The notes under the pieces were generated by a model. It made no database searches. It was not told where the DNA came from and saw only the letters and a list, made by a program, of their open reading frames with translations. Shown here in pieces: positions 55,531 through 64,000 of a DNA stretch of 64,000 nucleotides. This DNA is from Cellvibrionales bacterium (GTDB lineage: Bacteria > Pseudomonadota > Gammaproteobacteria > Pseudomonadales > JAHEIH01), in assembly GCA_024639455.1 (NCBI GenBank), contig JAHEIH010000008.1, positions 21,726-85,725 of the forward strand, in the 5' to 3' direction. The position numbers and the translations under genes were made by a program. Position 1 is the first letter of the stretch, and the number at the start of each line of letters is the position of its first letter.

Positions 55531-56495
55531 TGGTAAAGCCTAGCGTCATCTTTTTGATGGGCGCTACCGCCTCGGGCAAGACCGCCTTGGCGATGCGCCT
55601 GCACGATGAATTGGGCTGTGATTTGATCAATGTGGATTCAGCGCAGATTTATCGTCAGCTCAACGTGGGGGCCGCCAAACCCGATACCGCCACGCTTGCT
55701 AACTATCCCCACGCGTTAATGGATATTCGTGATCCGGCAGAGGTATATTCGGTTGCCGAGTTCCGCGAGGATGCGCTGGCTGCTATTGAGGCGAGTGTGA
55801 GCGCCGGCAAGATCCCAGTGTTGGTTGGCGGCAGTATGATGTACTTCAAGGCTCTGCTAGACGATCTGGCCGATATGCCGGAGGCAGACCCGCGTGTGCG
55901 TGAGGAGATCAATGCTCAAGCTGAGCGGGAGGGTTGGCCCGCGGTGCATGCCGAATTAGCCCGTGTCGACCCGGCTATCGCGGCCTCTATTCATCCCAAT
56001 CACTCGCACCGCATCAGCCGCGCCTTGGAAGTGTATCGGGTCAGTGGTAAAACCATGTCTGAGCTTCGCGCGCAACAGACGGCCGCCAGTGTGCCCAATG
56101 TGCTCGATCAATACCGAGTGTCAACTTTTGCGCTGGCGCTTCAGGATCGCGCCGAGCTGCATGCGCGCATTGCTGCGCGCTTTGACCAGATGCTGGCCGA
56201 GGGTTTTGTTGATGAAGTTGCCGCTCTGCGTGCACGCGGAGATTTAACCTTGGATTTACCGTCGATGCGTTCGGTGGGTTATCGTCAGGTGTGGCAATAC
56301 CTCGATGGCGACTGTGACTACGCTACCATGCGCGAGCGCGGCATTGCAGCCACCCGACAATTGGCCAAGCGACAGATGACGTGGTTGCGTAACTGGCCCC
56401 ACCCTGTTCATTCGCTTGATGCCGCCGCGGCTCCAGAACAGTTGTTATGGCGTATAAAGGGTGAACTTTCAATGAAAGAGAGAAAACGTTGTTGA
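55530..56495 (+). CDS. miaA: tRNA dimethylallyltransferase MiaA
   Basis: 321 residues. Adds a dimethylallyl group to A37 of tRNAs reading UNN codons. It has the P-loop [11 protein letters not shown], then [18 protein letters not shown], the substrate-binding [19 protein letters not shown] and the tRNA-binding [14 protein letters not shown] followed by [15 protein letters not shown]. The start is a GTG that shares a base with the mutL stop (TAGTG), with GGGGG upstream. A longer frame beginning at 55455 would run inside mutL. hfq follows after about 100 bp. Confidence 0.95.
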   Translation: MVKPSVIFLMGATASGKTALAMRLHDELGCDLINVDSAQIYRQLNVGAAKPDTATLANYPHALMDIRDPAEVYSVAEFREDALAAIEASVSAGKIPVLVGGSMMYFKALLDDLADMPEADPRVREEINAQAEREGWPAVHAELARVDPAIAASIHPNHSHRISRALEVYRVSGKTMSELRAQQTAASVPNVLDQYRVSTFALALQDRAELHARIAARFDQMLAEGFVDEVAALRARGDLTLDLPSMRSVGYRQVWQYLDGDCDYATMRERGIAATRQLAKRQMTWLRNWPHPVHSLDAAAAPEQLLWRIKGELSMKERKRC

Positions 56496-56533
56496 ATTGT
56501 GAAAGTTTGACCATATTTATTGAACATTAACTG

Positions 56534-56560
56534 TTGAGCATTGTCTTTTAGGTATACAAT
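56534..56560 (+). promoter_or_regulatory. Candidate hfq promoter
   Basis: TTGAGC (56534-56539) and TACAAT (56555-56560) are spaced by 15 bp in the AT-rich gap between miaA and hfq, 40 bp before the hfq start. The spacing is shorter than ideal. hfq is known to have its own promoters in miaA-hfq-hflX operons, so a signal here is expected. Confidence 0.4.
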
Positions 56561-56600
56561 GTTTTTTCAAAAATTCGAATAAACTCAAAGGAGTACTCCG

Positions 56601-56846
56601 ATGTCAAAAGGGCAAACCCTACAAGACCCTTATTTGAACGTTTTGCGCAAGGAGCGCGTGCCCGTTTCGATTTATCTTGTTAACGGCATTAAATTACAGG
56701 GTCAGATTGAATCGTTTGATCAGTTTGTGGTGCTGTTGAAAAACACCGTTAGCCAGATGGTTTACAAGCATGCCATTTCTACCGTGGTGCCTTCGCGTAA
56801 CGTGCGCGTGCCGGTAGATGCGCCAGAGAACGGTGACGAAGAGTAA
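56601..56846 (+). CDS. hfq: RNA chaperone Hfq
   Basis: 81 residues, a hexameric Sm-like protein that pairs small RNAs with mRNAs. The N-terminal [20 protein letters not shown] and Sm1 motif through [13 protein letters not shown], and Sm2 motif YKHAIST, are exact family matches. The C-terminal tail is short, as in Pseudomonas Hfq rather than E. coli. The ribosome-binding site AAAGGAG is strong and is part of a GGAGTACTCC palindrome that could hide it in a hairpin, which would fit the known self-repression of Hfq. hflX follows. Confidence 0.99.
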   Translation: MSKGQTLQDPYLNVLRKERVPVSIYLVNGIKLQGQIESFDQFVVLLKNTVSQMVYKHAISTVVPSRNVRVPVDAPENGDEE

Positions 56847-56854
56847 TTGATGTG

Positions 56855-56872
56855 GCGCCGCGCAAGCGGCGC
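56855..56872 (+). terminator. GCAA-tetraloop hairpin after hfq
   Basis: A perfect 7-bp GC stem, GCGCCGC with GCGGCGC, closes a GCAA tetraloop 9 bp after the hfq stop. No U-run follows, so it is more likely a stabilising or processing hairpin than a full terminator. A second small hairpin (GACGC/GCGTC, 56900-56917) stands in front of hflX. Confidence 0.5.
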
Positions 56873-56927
56873 GCTGCCGTTTCCCATCTACTATTTCAGA
56901 CGCATTTATTAGCGTCGGTGTCTCATT

Positions 56928-58235
56928 ATGTTCTTTGATCGCCCCGAATCGGGTGAGTTAGCCATCCTTGTTCACATTGATTTCGACTTTGAGGCTCAGC
57001 GTGATGACCCGCGTGAGTTCGAAGAGTTGGCGTTGTCAGCGGGCGCCGACCCCATAGATCTGATTGGCGGCCAGCGCCACAAGCCCGATCCGAAATATTT
57101 TGTCGGCAGTGGTAAAATGGAAGAGATTCGCGTGGCGGTGGAAGAGCACGGCGCGGAGTTGGTGTTATTCAACCACAGTTTGTCCCCCTCGCAAGAGCGC
57201 AACCTGGAAAGCGTGTTGCAGTGTCGTGTGCTTGACAGAACCGGTTTGATTCTCGACATCTTTGCCCAGCGCGCGCGCACCCATGAGGGTAAATTGCAGG
57301 TTGAGTTGGCGCAGTTGGAGCATATGTCGACTCGTCTAGTGCGCGGCTGGACTCACTTGGAGCGACAAAAGGGGGGTATTGGTCTGCGCGGTCCAGGCGA
57401 GACCCAGTTGGAAACCGACCGCCGCCTGTTGCGTGAGCGCATTAAATCGATCACCAAACGTCTAGATAAGGTGCACAAGGTACGACAGCTTGGCCGCCGT
57501 GCCCGTAAGCGCGCTGAGACGCCTGTGGTGTCGATTGTGGGCTATACCAACGCAGGAAAATCGACGCTTTTTAACCGCATTACCCAAAGCGACGTATACG
57601 AGGCGGATCAGCTGTTTGCGACACTTGATCCTACCATGCGCCGTATATCACTCCCTTCGGCAGGTACTGCAATTTTGGCCGACACAGTGGGCTTTATTCG
57701 TCACTTGCCGCACAAATTAGTGGAGTCCTTCCGCGCTACGTTGGAGGAAGCTGCCGAGGCGGATTTGCTATTGCACGTGATCGATTGCGCAGCGGAAGAG
57801 CGGCTCGATAATATTGACGAGGTGAACAAGGTGTTGGCGGAAATTGACGCCGGAGACATTCCCACCTTGGAAGTCTACAATAAGATTGATTTAATGCCTG
57901 ACCAGTTGCCGCGTATCGAGCTTGGTGCTGATGGTCGCCCGTTGCGGGTATGGGTGTCAGCCCGTGATGGAGCGGGGCTCGACAAGTTGATCGAGGCTAT
58001 CAGTCTTAGTCTCGGTGACCAAAAGCTTGAAGGTGATATCGTGTTAACGCCTGCTCAAGGTGCCATTCGGGCTCGCCTGTTCCGCCACGAAGCGGTATTG
58101 GATGAGCGTTATGATGAGCAGGGAAATAGCGTATTACGGCTGAGAATTTCGGCGGAAGACTTAAAACGATTGGCCGCGGGGGACTATCCATTAGAACAGT
58201 TAGCATGGTGGTCTGACCCGGCGTTAGAATCGTAA
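56928..58235 (+). CDS. hflX: GTPase HflX
   Basis: 435 residues. A ribosome-splitting and rescue GTPase. The N-terminal HflX domain has the DPKYFVGSGKMEEI motif and a helical region with GPGETQLETDRRLLRERI. The GTPase domain has G1 GYTNAGKSTLFN, G3 DTVGFIRHLPH and G4 NKIDLMP. The start MFFDRPESGELAILVH matches the Pseudomonas form. No strong ribosome-binding site is seen, and a 5-bp hairpin just upstream may weaken it, so translation may depend on read-on from hfq. Confidence 0.96.
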   Translation: MFFDRPESGELAILVHIDFDFEAQRDDPREFEELALSAGADPIDLIGGQRHKPDPKYFVGSGKMEEIRVAVEEHGAELVLFNHSLSPSQERNLESVLQCRVLDRTGLILDIFAQRARTHEGKLQVELAQLEHMSTRLVRGWTHLERQKGGIGLRGPGETQLETDRRLLRERIKSITKRLDKVHKVRQLGRRARKRAETPVVSIVGYTNAGKSTLFNRITQSDVYEADQLFATLDPTMRRISLPSAGTAILADTVGFIRHLPHKLVESFRATLEEAAEADLLLHVIDCAAEERLDNIDEVNKVLAEIDAGDIPTLEVYNKIDLMPDQLPRIELGADGRPLRVWVSARDGAGLDKLIEAISLSLGDQKLEGDIVLTPAQGAIRARLFRHEAVLDERYDEQGNSVLRLRISAEDLKRLAAGDYPLEQLAWWSDPALES

Positions 58236-58299
58236 AACTCTTGTCGATTCTGCTAGACTAACAATTTTGTAATATTGACGGTAAGTTAAGGAATGAACA

Positions 58300-59466
58300 A
58301 TGGCTTGGAATGAACCAGGTAACAACGGTAAGCAGCGCGACCCCTGGGGTGGCGGTGGCGGCGGTGGTGATCAAGGACCACCGGATCTCGATGAAGTGAT
58401 TCGTTCGCTCAACAAAAAACTCAACGGCTTGTTCGGTAAAGGCGGCAGCGGCGGTGGTAGTAATGGCGGTAATGCCGGTGCTTCTGGCGGTGTGCTCGGC
58501 TTGCTGTTCGGTGCGATTTTTGTGATTTGGTTTGGCCTGGGTATCTACCAGGTCAACCAACAAGAATTGGCAGTGGTACTGCGTTTTGGTAAGTACCACG
58601 ATACCGTCGAGCCCGGCTTGCAGTGGAATCCTCCGCTGATCGATCAGGTCACCAAGATCAACGTGACTCGCGTTCGCTCATCAGCCCACAGCGGTTTGAT
58701 GCTGACCGAAGACGAGAACATGATCAACGTGGAGTTGTCGGTACAGTACACGGTGTCAAACCCTAAAGACTTCATGTTGGCGGTGCGCGACCCCGAGTTG
58801 AGCTTGCACCACGCGACTGAATCGGCACTGCGCCACGTAGTGGGTAGCTCGGTGATGCACGATGTGTTGACCGACGGCCGTGAAAATATCGCTATTGAAA
58901 TTCAGGCGCGCCTGCAAAATTACTTGAATGATTACACCACCGGTATTCAGGTGGCCAAGGTCAACGTTGAGGAAACGCGTCCACCGCGTGAGGTACAGGC
59001 GGCATTTGATGACGTTATCAAGGCGCGTGAAGATGAACAGCGTGTGAAAAACGAGGCAGAAGCCTACGCCAACGGTATCGTGCCCGAGGCGCGCGGTATG
59101 GCGCAGCGTTTAATTGAAGAAGCTAGCGCTTACAAGCAAAGTGTGATCGCGCAGGCGCAGGGTCAGGCGGCACGTTTTGAGGCCTTGCTTGCCGAGTATA
59201 AGCGTGCGCCGGTAGTGACCCGTGAGCGTTTGTATATCGAAGCTGTTGAAGCGGTGATGACTAATAGCTCTAAGGTGATGGTCGATGTTGAGGGTGGTAA
59301 CAATATGATGTACATCCCGCTTGATCGGATTATGGGGTCATCAGGTTCCACAAATAATGCCAGTGGTGACTTTAATAGTTATCAGTCGAGCACTGGTAAC
59401 AGCTCGACGTTACCTAACAGTCTCCGTGACAACAATAACGACAGCCGTCGTCGGGAGAGTCGCTAA
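58300..59466 (+). CDS. hflK: FtsH protease regulator subunit HflK
   Basis: 388 residues. An SPFH/prohibitin-family inner-membrane protein that with HflC encloses FtsH. A glycine-rich cytoplasmic N-terminus with DPWGGGGGGG and PPDLDEVIRSLNKKLNG is followed by one transmembrane helix (about 62-82). The SPFH domain starts QQELAVVLRFGKY, and the C-terminal helix region ends in an asparagine- and serine-rich tail. The hflC start overlaps the stop (TAATG). These two genes usually keep this order after hflX. Confidence 0.96.
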   Translation: MAWNEPGNNGKQRDPWGGGGGGGDQGPPDLDEVIRSLNKKLNGLFGKGGSGGGSNGGNAGASGGVLGLLFGAIFVIWFGLGIYQVNQQELAVVLRFGKYHDTVEPGLQWNPPLIDQVTKINVTRVRSSAHSGLMLTEDENMINVELSVQYTVSNPKDFMLAVRDPELSLHHATESALRHVVGSSVMHDVLTDGRENIAIEIQARLQNYLNDYTTGIQVAKVNVEETRPPREVQAAFDDVIKAREDEQRVKNEAEAYANGIVPEARGMAQRLIEEASAYKQSVIAQAQGQAARFEALLAEYKRAPVVTRERLYIEAVEAVMTNSSKVMVDVEGGNNMMYIPLDRIMGSSGSTNNASGDFNSYQSSTGNSSTLPNSLRDNNNDSRRRESR

Positions 59467-60338
59467 TGTCTAATAGAAATCTAGTCATTATCCTCGCCTT
59501 ATTTGGCGTGGTGTTTATCGCATTCAACACGCTATTCGTGGTTAAAGAGACCGAGCGTGCGGTCATGCTGAAGTTTGGTCGTGTGGTTGAGGCGGATTTA
59601 GCGCCTGGTCTTCATGTTAAGACGCCTTTCGTTAACACGGTGTCTAAATTTGATGCGCGTCTGTTGACATTGGATGCCCAGCCGCAACGTTTCTTGACGG
59701 TAGAGAAAAAAGCGGTCATCGTGGATTCTTACGCTAAGTGGCGCATTTCTGATGTGTCGAAATACTATACCGCGACTAACGGTGAGGAGTTGCGTGCACA
59801 CAGTCTCTTGGCGCAGCGCATTAATACTGGGCTGCGTAACGAGTTTGGTGAGCGTACCATGCACGAGGTTATTTCGGGTGAGCGTGACCAGCTGATGGTT
59901 GATTTAGTGCAGTCATTGGATGAGTTGACCGAGGCAGAGTTTGGTATCGAATTGGTGGATGTGCGCGTCAAGCGTATCGATCTGCCAGAACAGGTGAGTC
60001 AGTCGGTATTTAACCGTATGACGTCTGAGCGTGAGCGTGAAGCCCGCGAACACCGATCAAAAGGTAAAGAGCTTGCTGAGGGTATTCGTGCAGCGGCCGA
60101 TCGCGACAAGGTGGTGATTGAATCTGATGCCTACCGCGATGCTGAATTGATCCGAGGTGAAGGCGATGCGCTGTCGGCGTCAATTTATGCAGGTGCCTAC
60201 AAGCAGGACCCAGAGTTTTACTCTTTTATGCGCAGCTTGCAGGCCTATCGTGAGAGTTTTGCCAACAAAGGTGACGTGATGTTGGTTGAGCCTGATAGTG
60301 AGTTCTTCCGCTACCTGAAAAACTCAAAAGGGAAATAG
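59466..60338 (+). CDS. hflC: FtsH protease regulator subunit HflC
   Basis: 290 residues. Partner of HflK with an N-terminal transmembrane helix (about 5-24) and an SPFH domain containing VKETERAVMLKFGRV and GLHVKTPFVNTVSKFD. A coiled-coil stretch with REREAREHRSKGKELAEGIRAAADRD follows, and YKQDPEFYSFMRSLQAYRES near the end is a strong HflC signature. The start is coupled to hflK (TAATG). A clear intrinsic terminator follows, so the hfq-hflX-hflK-hflC run ends here. Confidence 0.96.
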   Translation: MSNRNLVIILALFGVVFIAFNTLFVVKETERAVMLKFGRVVEADLAPGLHVKTPFVNTVSKFDARLLTLDAQPQRFLTVEKKAVIVDSYAKWRISDVSKYYTATNGEELRAHSLLAQRINTGLRNEFGERTMHEVISGERDQLMVDLVQSLDELTEAEFGIELVDVRVKRIDLPEQVSQSVFNRMTSEREREAREHRSKGKELAEGIRAAADRDKVVIESDAYRDAELIRGEGDALSASIYAGAYKQDPEFYSFMRSLQAYRESFANKGDVMLVEPDSEFFRYLKNSKGK

Positions 60339-60395
60339 TCACCGCAATTGCGTTTACCCTGTGGGTAGCAGCTAATTTTGTGCTATCATCCGCGA

Positions 60396-60421
60396 CCGGG
60401 CTGGCAACAGCCCGGTTTTTT
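60396..60421 (+). terminator. Intrinsic terminator after hflC
   Basis: CCGGGCT (60396-60402) and AGCCCGG (60409-60415) form a perfect 7-bp stem around a GGCAAC loop, followed by seven T. It ends the hflC transcript; hisZ begins about 100 bp later. Confidence 0.93.
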
Positions 60422-60523
60422 TGTGTCTTTTTTTTAGAAATTGCTTAAAAGATGGGCCTTTTCGCCTTGTATTGGTGTGCTCATCTTCTAGTGTGGTCCG
60501 TTTAAAGGACGTCGGAGTAATAG

Positions 60524-61696
60524 ATGACCGTAGCTAACCGCTGGCGCCTCCCTGATGGCATTGACGAAGTATTGCCTGCTCAAGCTCAGCAGGTAGAGCA
60601 CGCTCGTCGCGCGCTACTTGATTACTTTGCGCGCTGGGGTTATGAGCTGGTTATTCCGCCTTTGATGGAATACACCGATTCCTTGTTGCTGGATCTCGGT
60701 TCTGATGTTGACCTGTACGCATTTAAGCTGACTGATCAGTTGTCTGGTCGGACACTGGCGATCCGCCCAGATATTACCCCGCAAGTCGCCCGTATTGATG
60801 CCCACAGTTTGAAACGTGAGGGTGCTGTGCGTCTTTGCTACGCCGGTAGTGTGTTGCACACCCGCGCCAAATCGCTACTCGCGTCGCGTTCGCCGATTCA
60901 GATTGGCGCGGAATTGTTTGGCTGTGATGACCTGCAGGGCGATATAGAAATTATTAGTCTGATGCTGGGTATGTTGGACGCCGCGGGTATCGCGGGTTGT
61001 CACCTTGATCTTGGGCATGTTGGTATTTACCGTGCCATTGTTGCGTCGTCGGGTTTGTCGGCGGATCAGCAGGCGCAGCTATTTGATGCCTTGCAGCGCA
61101 AAGCCGTGGCCGAGATCGCCACGTTGTTGGCCGAAGCAGAAATCGCTGCAGATGTGGCGGCGCAATTGCGTGCACTGGTGACACTAAACGGTGATCGCGC
61201 GGTGTTGGCTGAGGCGCGCGATGTGCTGGCGGCAGTGCCTGCTGCATTGGCGGCAATCGATGAGTTGGACGCGGTGGCGGGGGTATTGTTGCAGCGTTAT
61301 CCCGAGCTGGTGCTGCACTTCGATCTTAGCGAGTTGCGTGGCTATGAGTACCACACGGGTTTGGTGTTTGCGGCGTTGGCTCCAGGTTATGGTCAGGCAC
61401 TGACCAATGGTGGTCGCTACGATGATATTGGTGCGGCGTTTGGGCGTTCGCGTGCCGCGACGGGTTTTAGTGCAGATTTGCGCGCTGTTGTTCAGTTTGC
61501 GACCATTGCGGCGGCCGAGCAGAGTGGTGTATTTGTTCCCTTCGTCGATGTTGATGCGGCATGGGTGGAGGTTCAGCGCCTGCGCGCTGCGGGTGTGCGC
61601 GTGGTGTGTGGGTTAACGCCCGAACAGGGCGTGGAGCCAAGTTGTGATAAGCAGCTGAGCCTCGTCGATGGGGTTTGGCAGGTTGAGAGTTTGTAA
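60524..61696 (+). CDS. hisZ: ATP phosphoribosyltransferase regulatory subunit HisZ
   Basis: 390 residues, a class II histidyl-tRNA synthetase paralogue without aminoacylation. It activates the short form of HisG in histidine synthesis. WRLPDGIDEVLPAQAQQ opens the chain, then LLDLGSDVDLYAFKL, RPDITPQVARIDAH (motif 2 region) and the LSELRGYEYHTGLVFAALAPGYG and NGGRYDDIGAAFGRSRAATGF blocks of the core. The anticodon-binding domain is missing, as expected for HisZ. It precedes purA, as in Pseudomonas. Confidence 0.95.
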   Translation: MTVANRWRLPDGIDEVLPAQAQQVEHARRALLDYFARWGYELVIPPLMEYTDSLLLDLGSDVDLYAFKLTDQLSGRTLAIRPDITPQVARIDAHSLKREGAVRLCYAGSVLHTRAKSLLASRSPIQIGAELFGCDDLQGDIEIISLMLGMLDAAGIAGCHLDLGHVGIYRAIVASSGLSADQQAQLFDALQRKAVAEIATLLAEAEIAADVAAQLRALVTLNGDRAVLAEARDVLAAVPAALAAIDELDAVAGVLLQRYPELVLHFDLSELRGYEYHTGLVFAALAPGYGQALTNGGRYDDIGAAFGRSRAATGFSADLRAVVQFATIAAAEQSGVFVPFVDVDAAWVEVQRLRAAGVRVVCGLTPEQGVEPSCDKQLSLVDGVWQVESL

Positions 61697-61741
61697 GCTC
61701 CTCGGTGCGCCGAGGACAATTTTTTTTTACGTGAGAAATAG

Positions 61742-63037
<1,296 letters not shown>

Positions 63038-63055
63038 TTGCTGGTCTTGTGAAAG

Positions 63056-63090
63056 CCCGCTCGCTATTTGGCCGGCGGGTTTTTGTTTTT
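63056..63090 (+). terminator. Intrinsic terminator after purA
   Basis: CCCGC (63056-63060) pairs with GCGGG (63075-63079) and is followed by T5-G-T5. The loop of 14 bases can close further with internal pairs. It stands 18 bp after the purA stop. Confidence 0.8.
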
Positions 63091-63131
63091 ATGGATGCGT
63101 TAAAAAACTCAATTATTTTGAATGTTAAGGC

Positions 63132-63160
63132 TTGCGCGTAGCTGGGCACTTGAATACAAT
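63132..63160 (+). promoter_or_regulatory. Promoter of the tRNA-tuf operon
   Basis: TTGCGC, 17-bp spacer, TACAAT (63155-63160), followed directly by GCGCGGC. The GC-rich discriminator after the -10 box is the mark of stringently controlled stable-RNA promoters. The first tRNA starts 48 bp later. Confidence 0.72.
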
Positions 63161-63208
63161 GCGCGGCTCTGATGGTTGACGCCATCTAGATGTAGAAAAA
63201 AAAGTTGT

Positions 63209-63284
63209 GCTGGCGTAGCTCAGTTGGTAGAGCAGCTGATTTGTAATCAGCCGGTCGGGGGTTCGACTCCTCTCGCCAGCTCCA
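63209..63284 (+). tRNA. thrU: tRNA-Thr (anticodon TGT)
   Basis: 76 nt with acceptor stem GCTGGCG/CGCCAGC and encoded CCA after a T discriminator. The anticodon arm GCTGA-TTTGTAA-TCAGC gives TGT, and the T-arm carries GTTCGACTC. First of four tRNAs before tuf, the same order as thrU-tyrU-glyT-thrT-tufB of E. coli. Confidence 0.97.
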
Positions 63285-63419
63285 TTTTTCTCCGTTAAAT
63301 TGCCGAATTTAACGCTCTCAAAGTCGCGCCATGTGGCTTTGTGTTACGCGCATTCTTAGCGTGGCTTCAATTGAGTGTTTTCTTTGCTAAGACAATACGT
63401 TGTCTTTGTAAGAAAGTGC

Positions 63420-63448
63420 TTGACACGAGGTTGCTACCCTAGGAGAAT
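63420..63448 (+). promoter_or_regulatory. Second promoter inside the tRNA-tuf operon
   Basis: A consensus TTGACA (63420-63425), 17-bp spacer and GAGAAT (63443-63448), then ACGGCGC, lie in the 178-bp gap between the Thr and Tyr tRNAs. This gives tRNA-Tyr, tRNA-Gly, tRNA-Thr and tuf their own start. Confidence 0.72.
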
Positions 63449-63462
63449 ACGGCGCTCTTTTC

Positions 63463-63546
63463 GGTGGGGTTCCCGAGTGGCCAAAGGGATCAGACTGTAA
63501 ATCTGACGCGAAAGCTTCGGTGGTTCGAATCCACCCCCCACCACCA
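63463..63546 (+). tRNA. tyrU: tRNA-Tyr (anticodon GTA)
   Basis: 84 nt, class II tRNA with a long variable arm. The acceptor stem is GGTGGGG/CCCCACC with encoded ACCA. The anticodon loop CTGTAAA gives GTA. The T-arm is GGTGGTTCGAATCCACC. Confidence 0.97.
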
Positions 63547-63593
63547 TGTTACACGTTGCAGTTTATGGCTGTGGCGGTTTGGTACGAAATGTA

Positions 63594-63667
<74 letters not shown>

Positions 63668-63685
63668 TCGTGAGCGATGGTACTT

Positions 63686-63761
<76 letters not shown>

Positions 63762-63878
63762 CTTTTCGTATCAAGCAGGCCTCCGGTGACTTATAGTTGC
63801 GGATGGCGCAGGATAGAGCGGCAAAGGCTGCTCACATTTAAATCGCAAATTAATGATCCTTCACTGGAGGCAGTCGAT

Positions 63879-64000
63879 ATGGCTAAGGAAAAATTTGAAC
63901 GGAAGAAACCCCACGTAAACGTGGGCACCATCGGTCACGTTGACCACGGTAAAACTACTCTGACTGCTGCGCTGACTCGCGTTTGTGCAGAAGTTTTCGG
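63879..64000 (+). CDS. tuf: Elongation factor Tu, N-terminal part (cut by window edge)
   Basis: The first 40 residues of EF-Tu: [20 protein letters not shown], then [12 protein letters not shown] with the G1 GHVDHGKT motif of translational GTPases. TGGAGG lies before the ATG. It carries aminoacyl-tRNAs to the ribosome. The rest lies beyond the window. Its place after four tRNAs makes it the tufB copy. Confidence 0.97.
   Translation, partial: MAKEKFERKKPHVNVGTIGHVDHGKTTLTAALTRVCAEVF

Overview
The window comes from a Gram-negative gammaproteobacterium. The gene content and, above all, the gene order match the Pseudomonadales/Cellvibrionales side of the class: hemD-hemX-hemY, trxA-rho, serB beside a FimX-like protein, psd, rsgA, orn, queG, nnr, tsaE, an AmiB-type amidase, mutL, miaA, hfq, hflX, hflK, hflC, hisZ, purA, and a Thr-Tyr-Gly-Thr tRNA cluster ahead of tuf. 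The species cannot be named from sequence alone. There is no phage, insertion sequence, integrase or CRISPR array. Nearly all the DNA is ordinary chromosomal housekeeping sequence with tightly packed genes.

Layout. 1-2632: end of the haem operon (hemD, hemX, hemY). 2633-6225: a GNAT acetyltransferase, a 450-bp gene-free stretch packed with inverted repeats, rho, trxA and free-methionine sulfoxide reductase. 6218-7607: an ECF sigma factor with a small membrane partner and a membrane protein of unknown function. 7857-14755: patatin phospholipase, a two-gene RND efflux pump, a WD40 lipoprotein and an Rsd/AlgQ regulator. 14907-25244: gamma-glutamyltranspeptidase-like enzyme, dsbB-lrgA-lrgB, an orphan FliL-like protein, gshA, a 7TM diguanylate cyclase, moaA, a DASS anion transporter and a peroxiredoxin. 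25266-31333: tex, pckA and the yrfG-hslR-hslO heat-shock operon. 31448-38761: cysQ, an SMP-like membrane protein, serB, a catalytically degenerate FimX-like protein and a partner with a PilZ-like tail. 38823-42246: the EF-P module (epmB, efp, epmA) and psd. 42351-47569: two overlapping membrane sensor kinases, the first of which has lost its phospho-acceptor histidine. 47563-63037: the conserved rsgA-to-purA block. 63209-64000: four tRNAs and the start of tuf.

How the genes work together. Many products deal with redox and protein stress: thioredoxin, DsbB, GshA, peroxiredoxin, fRMsr, Hsp33 and Hsp15, with Hfq, HflKC, HflX and Tex for RNA and envelope quality control. A second theme is cyclic-di-GMP: one apparently active GGDEF protein, one dead GGDEF-EAL protein of the FimX kind, and a PilZ-like neighbour. 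The third is translation: EF-P with its two lysylation enzymes, RsgA, MiaA, QueG, TsaE, tRNAs and EF-Tu.

Most unusual points: (1) a pseudokinase (His to Gln in the H-box, degraded ATP site) overlapping by 4 bp a complete hybrid kinase, at a spot where Pseudomonas carries other genes; (2) an array of perfect short hairpins and a nested 120-bp inverted element abutting the 3' end of rho; (3) a single in-frame TAA that cuts the otherwise intact bifunctional nnr gene; (4) a FliL-like exported protein with no flagellar gene nearby; (5) dsbB translationally coupled to lrgAB.
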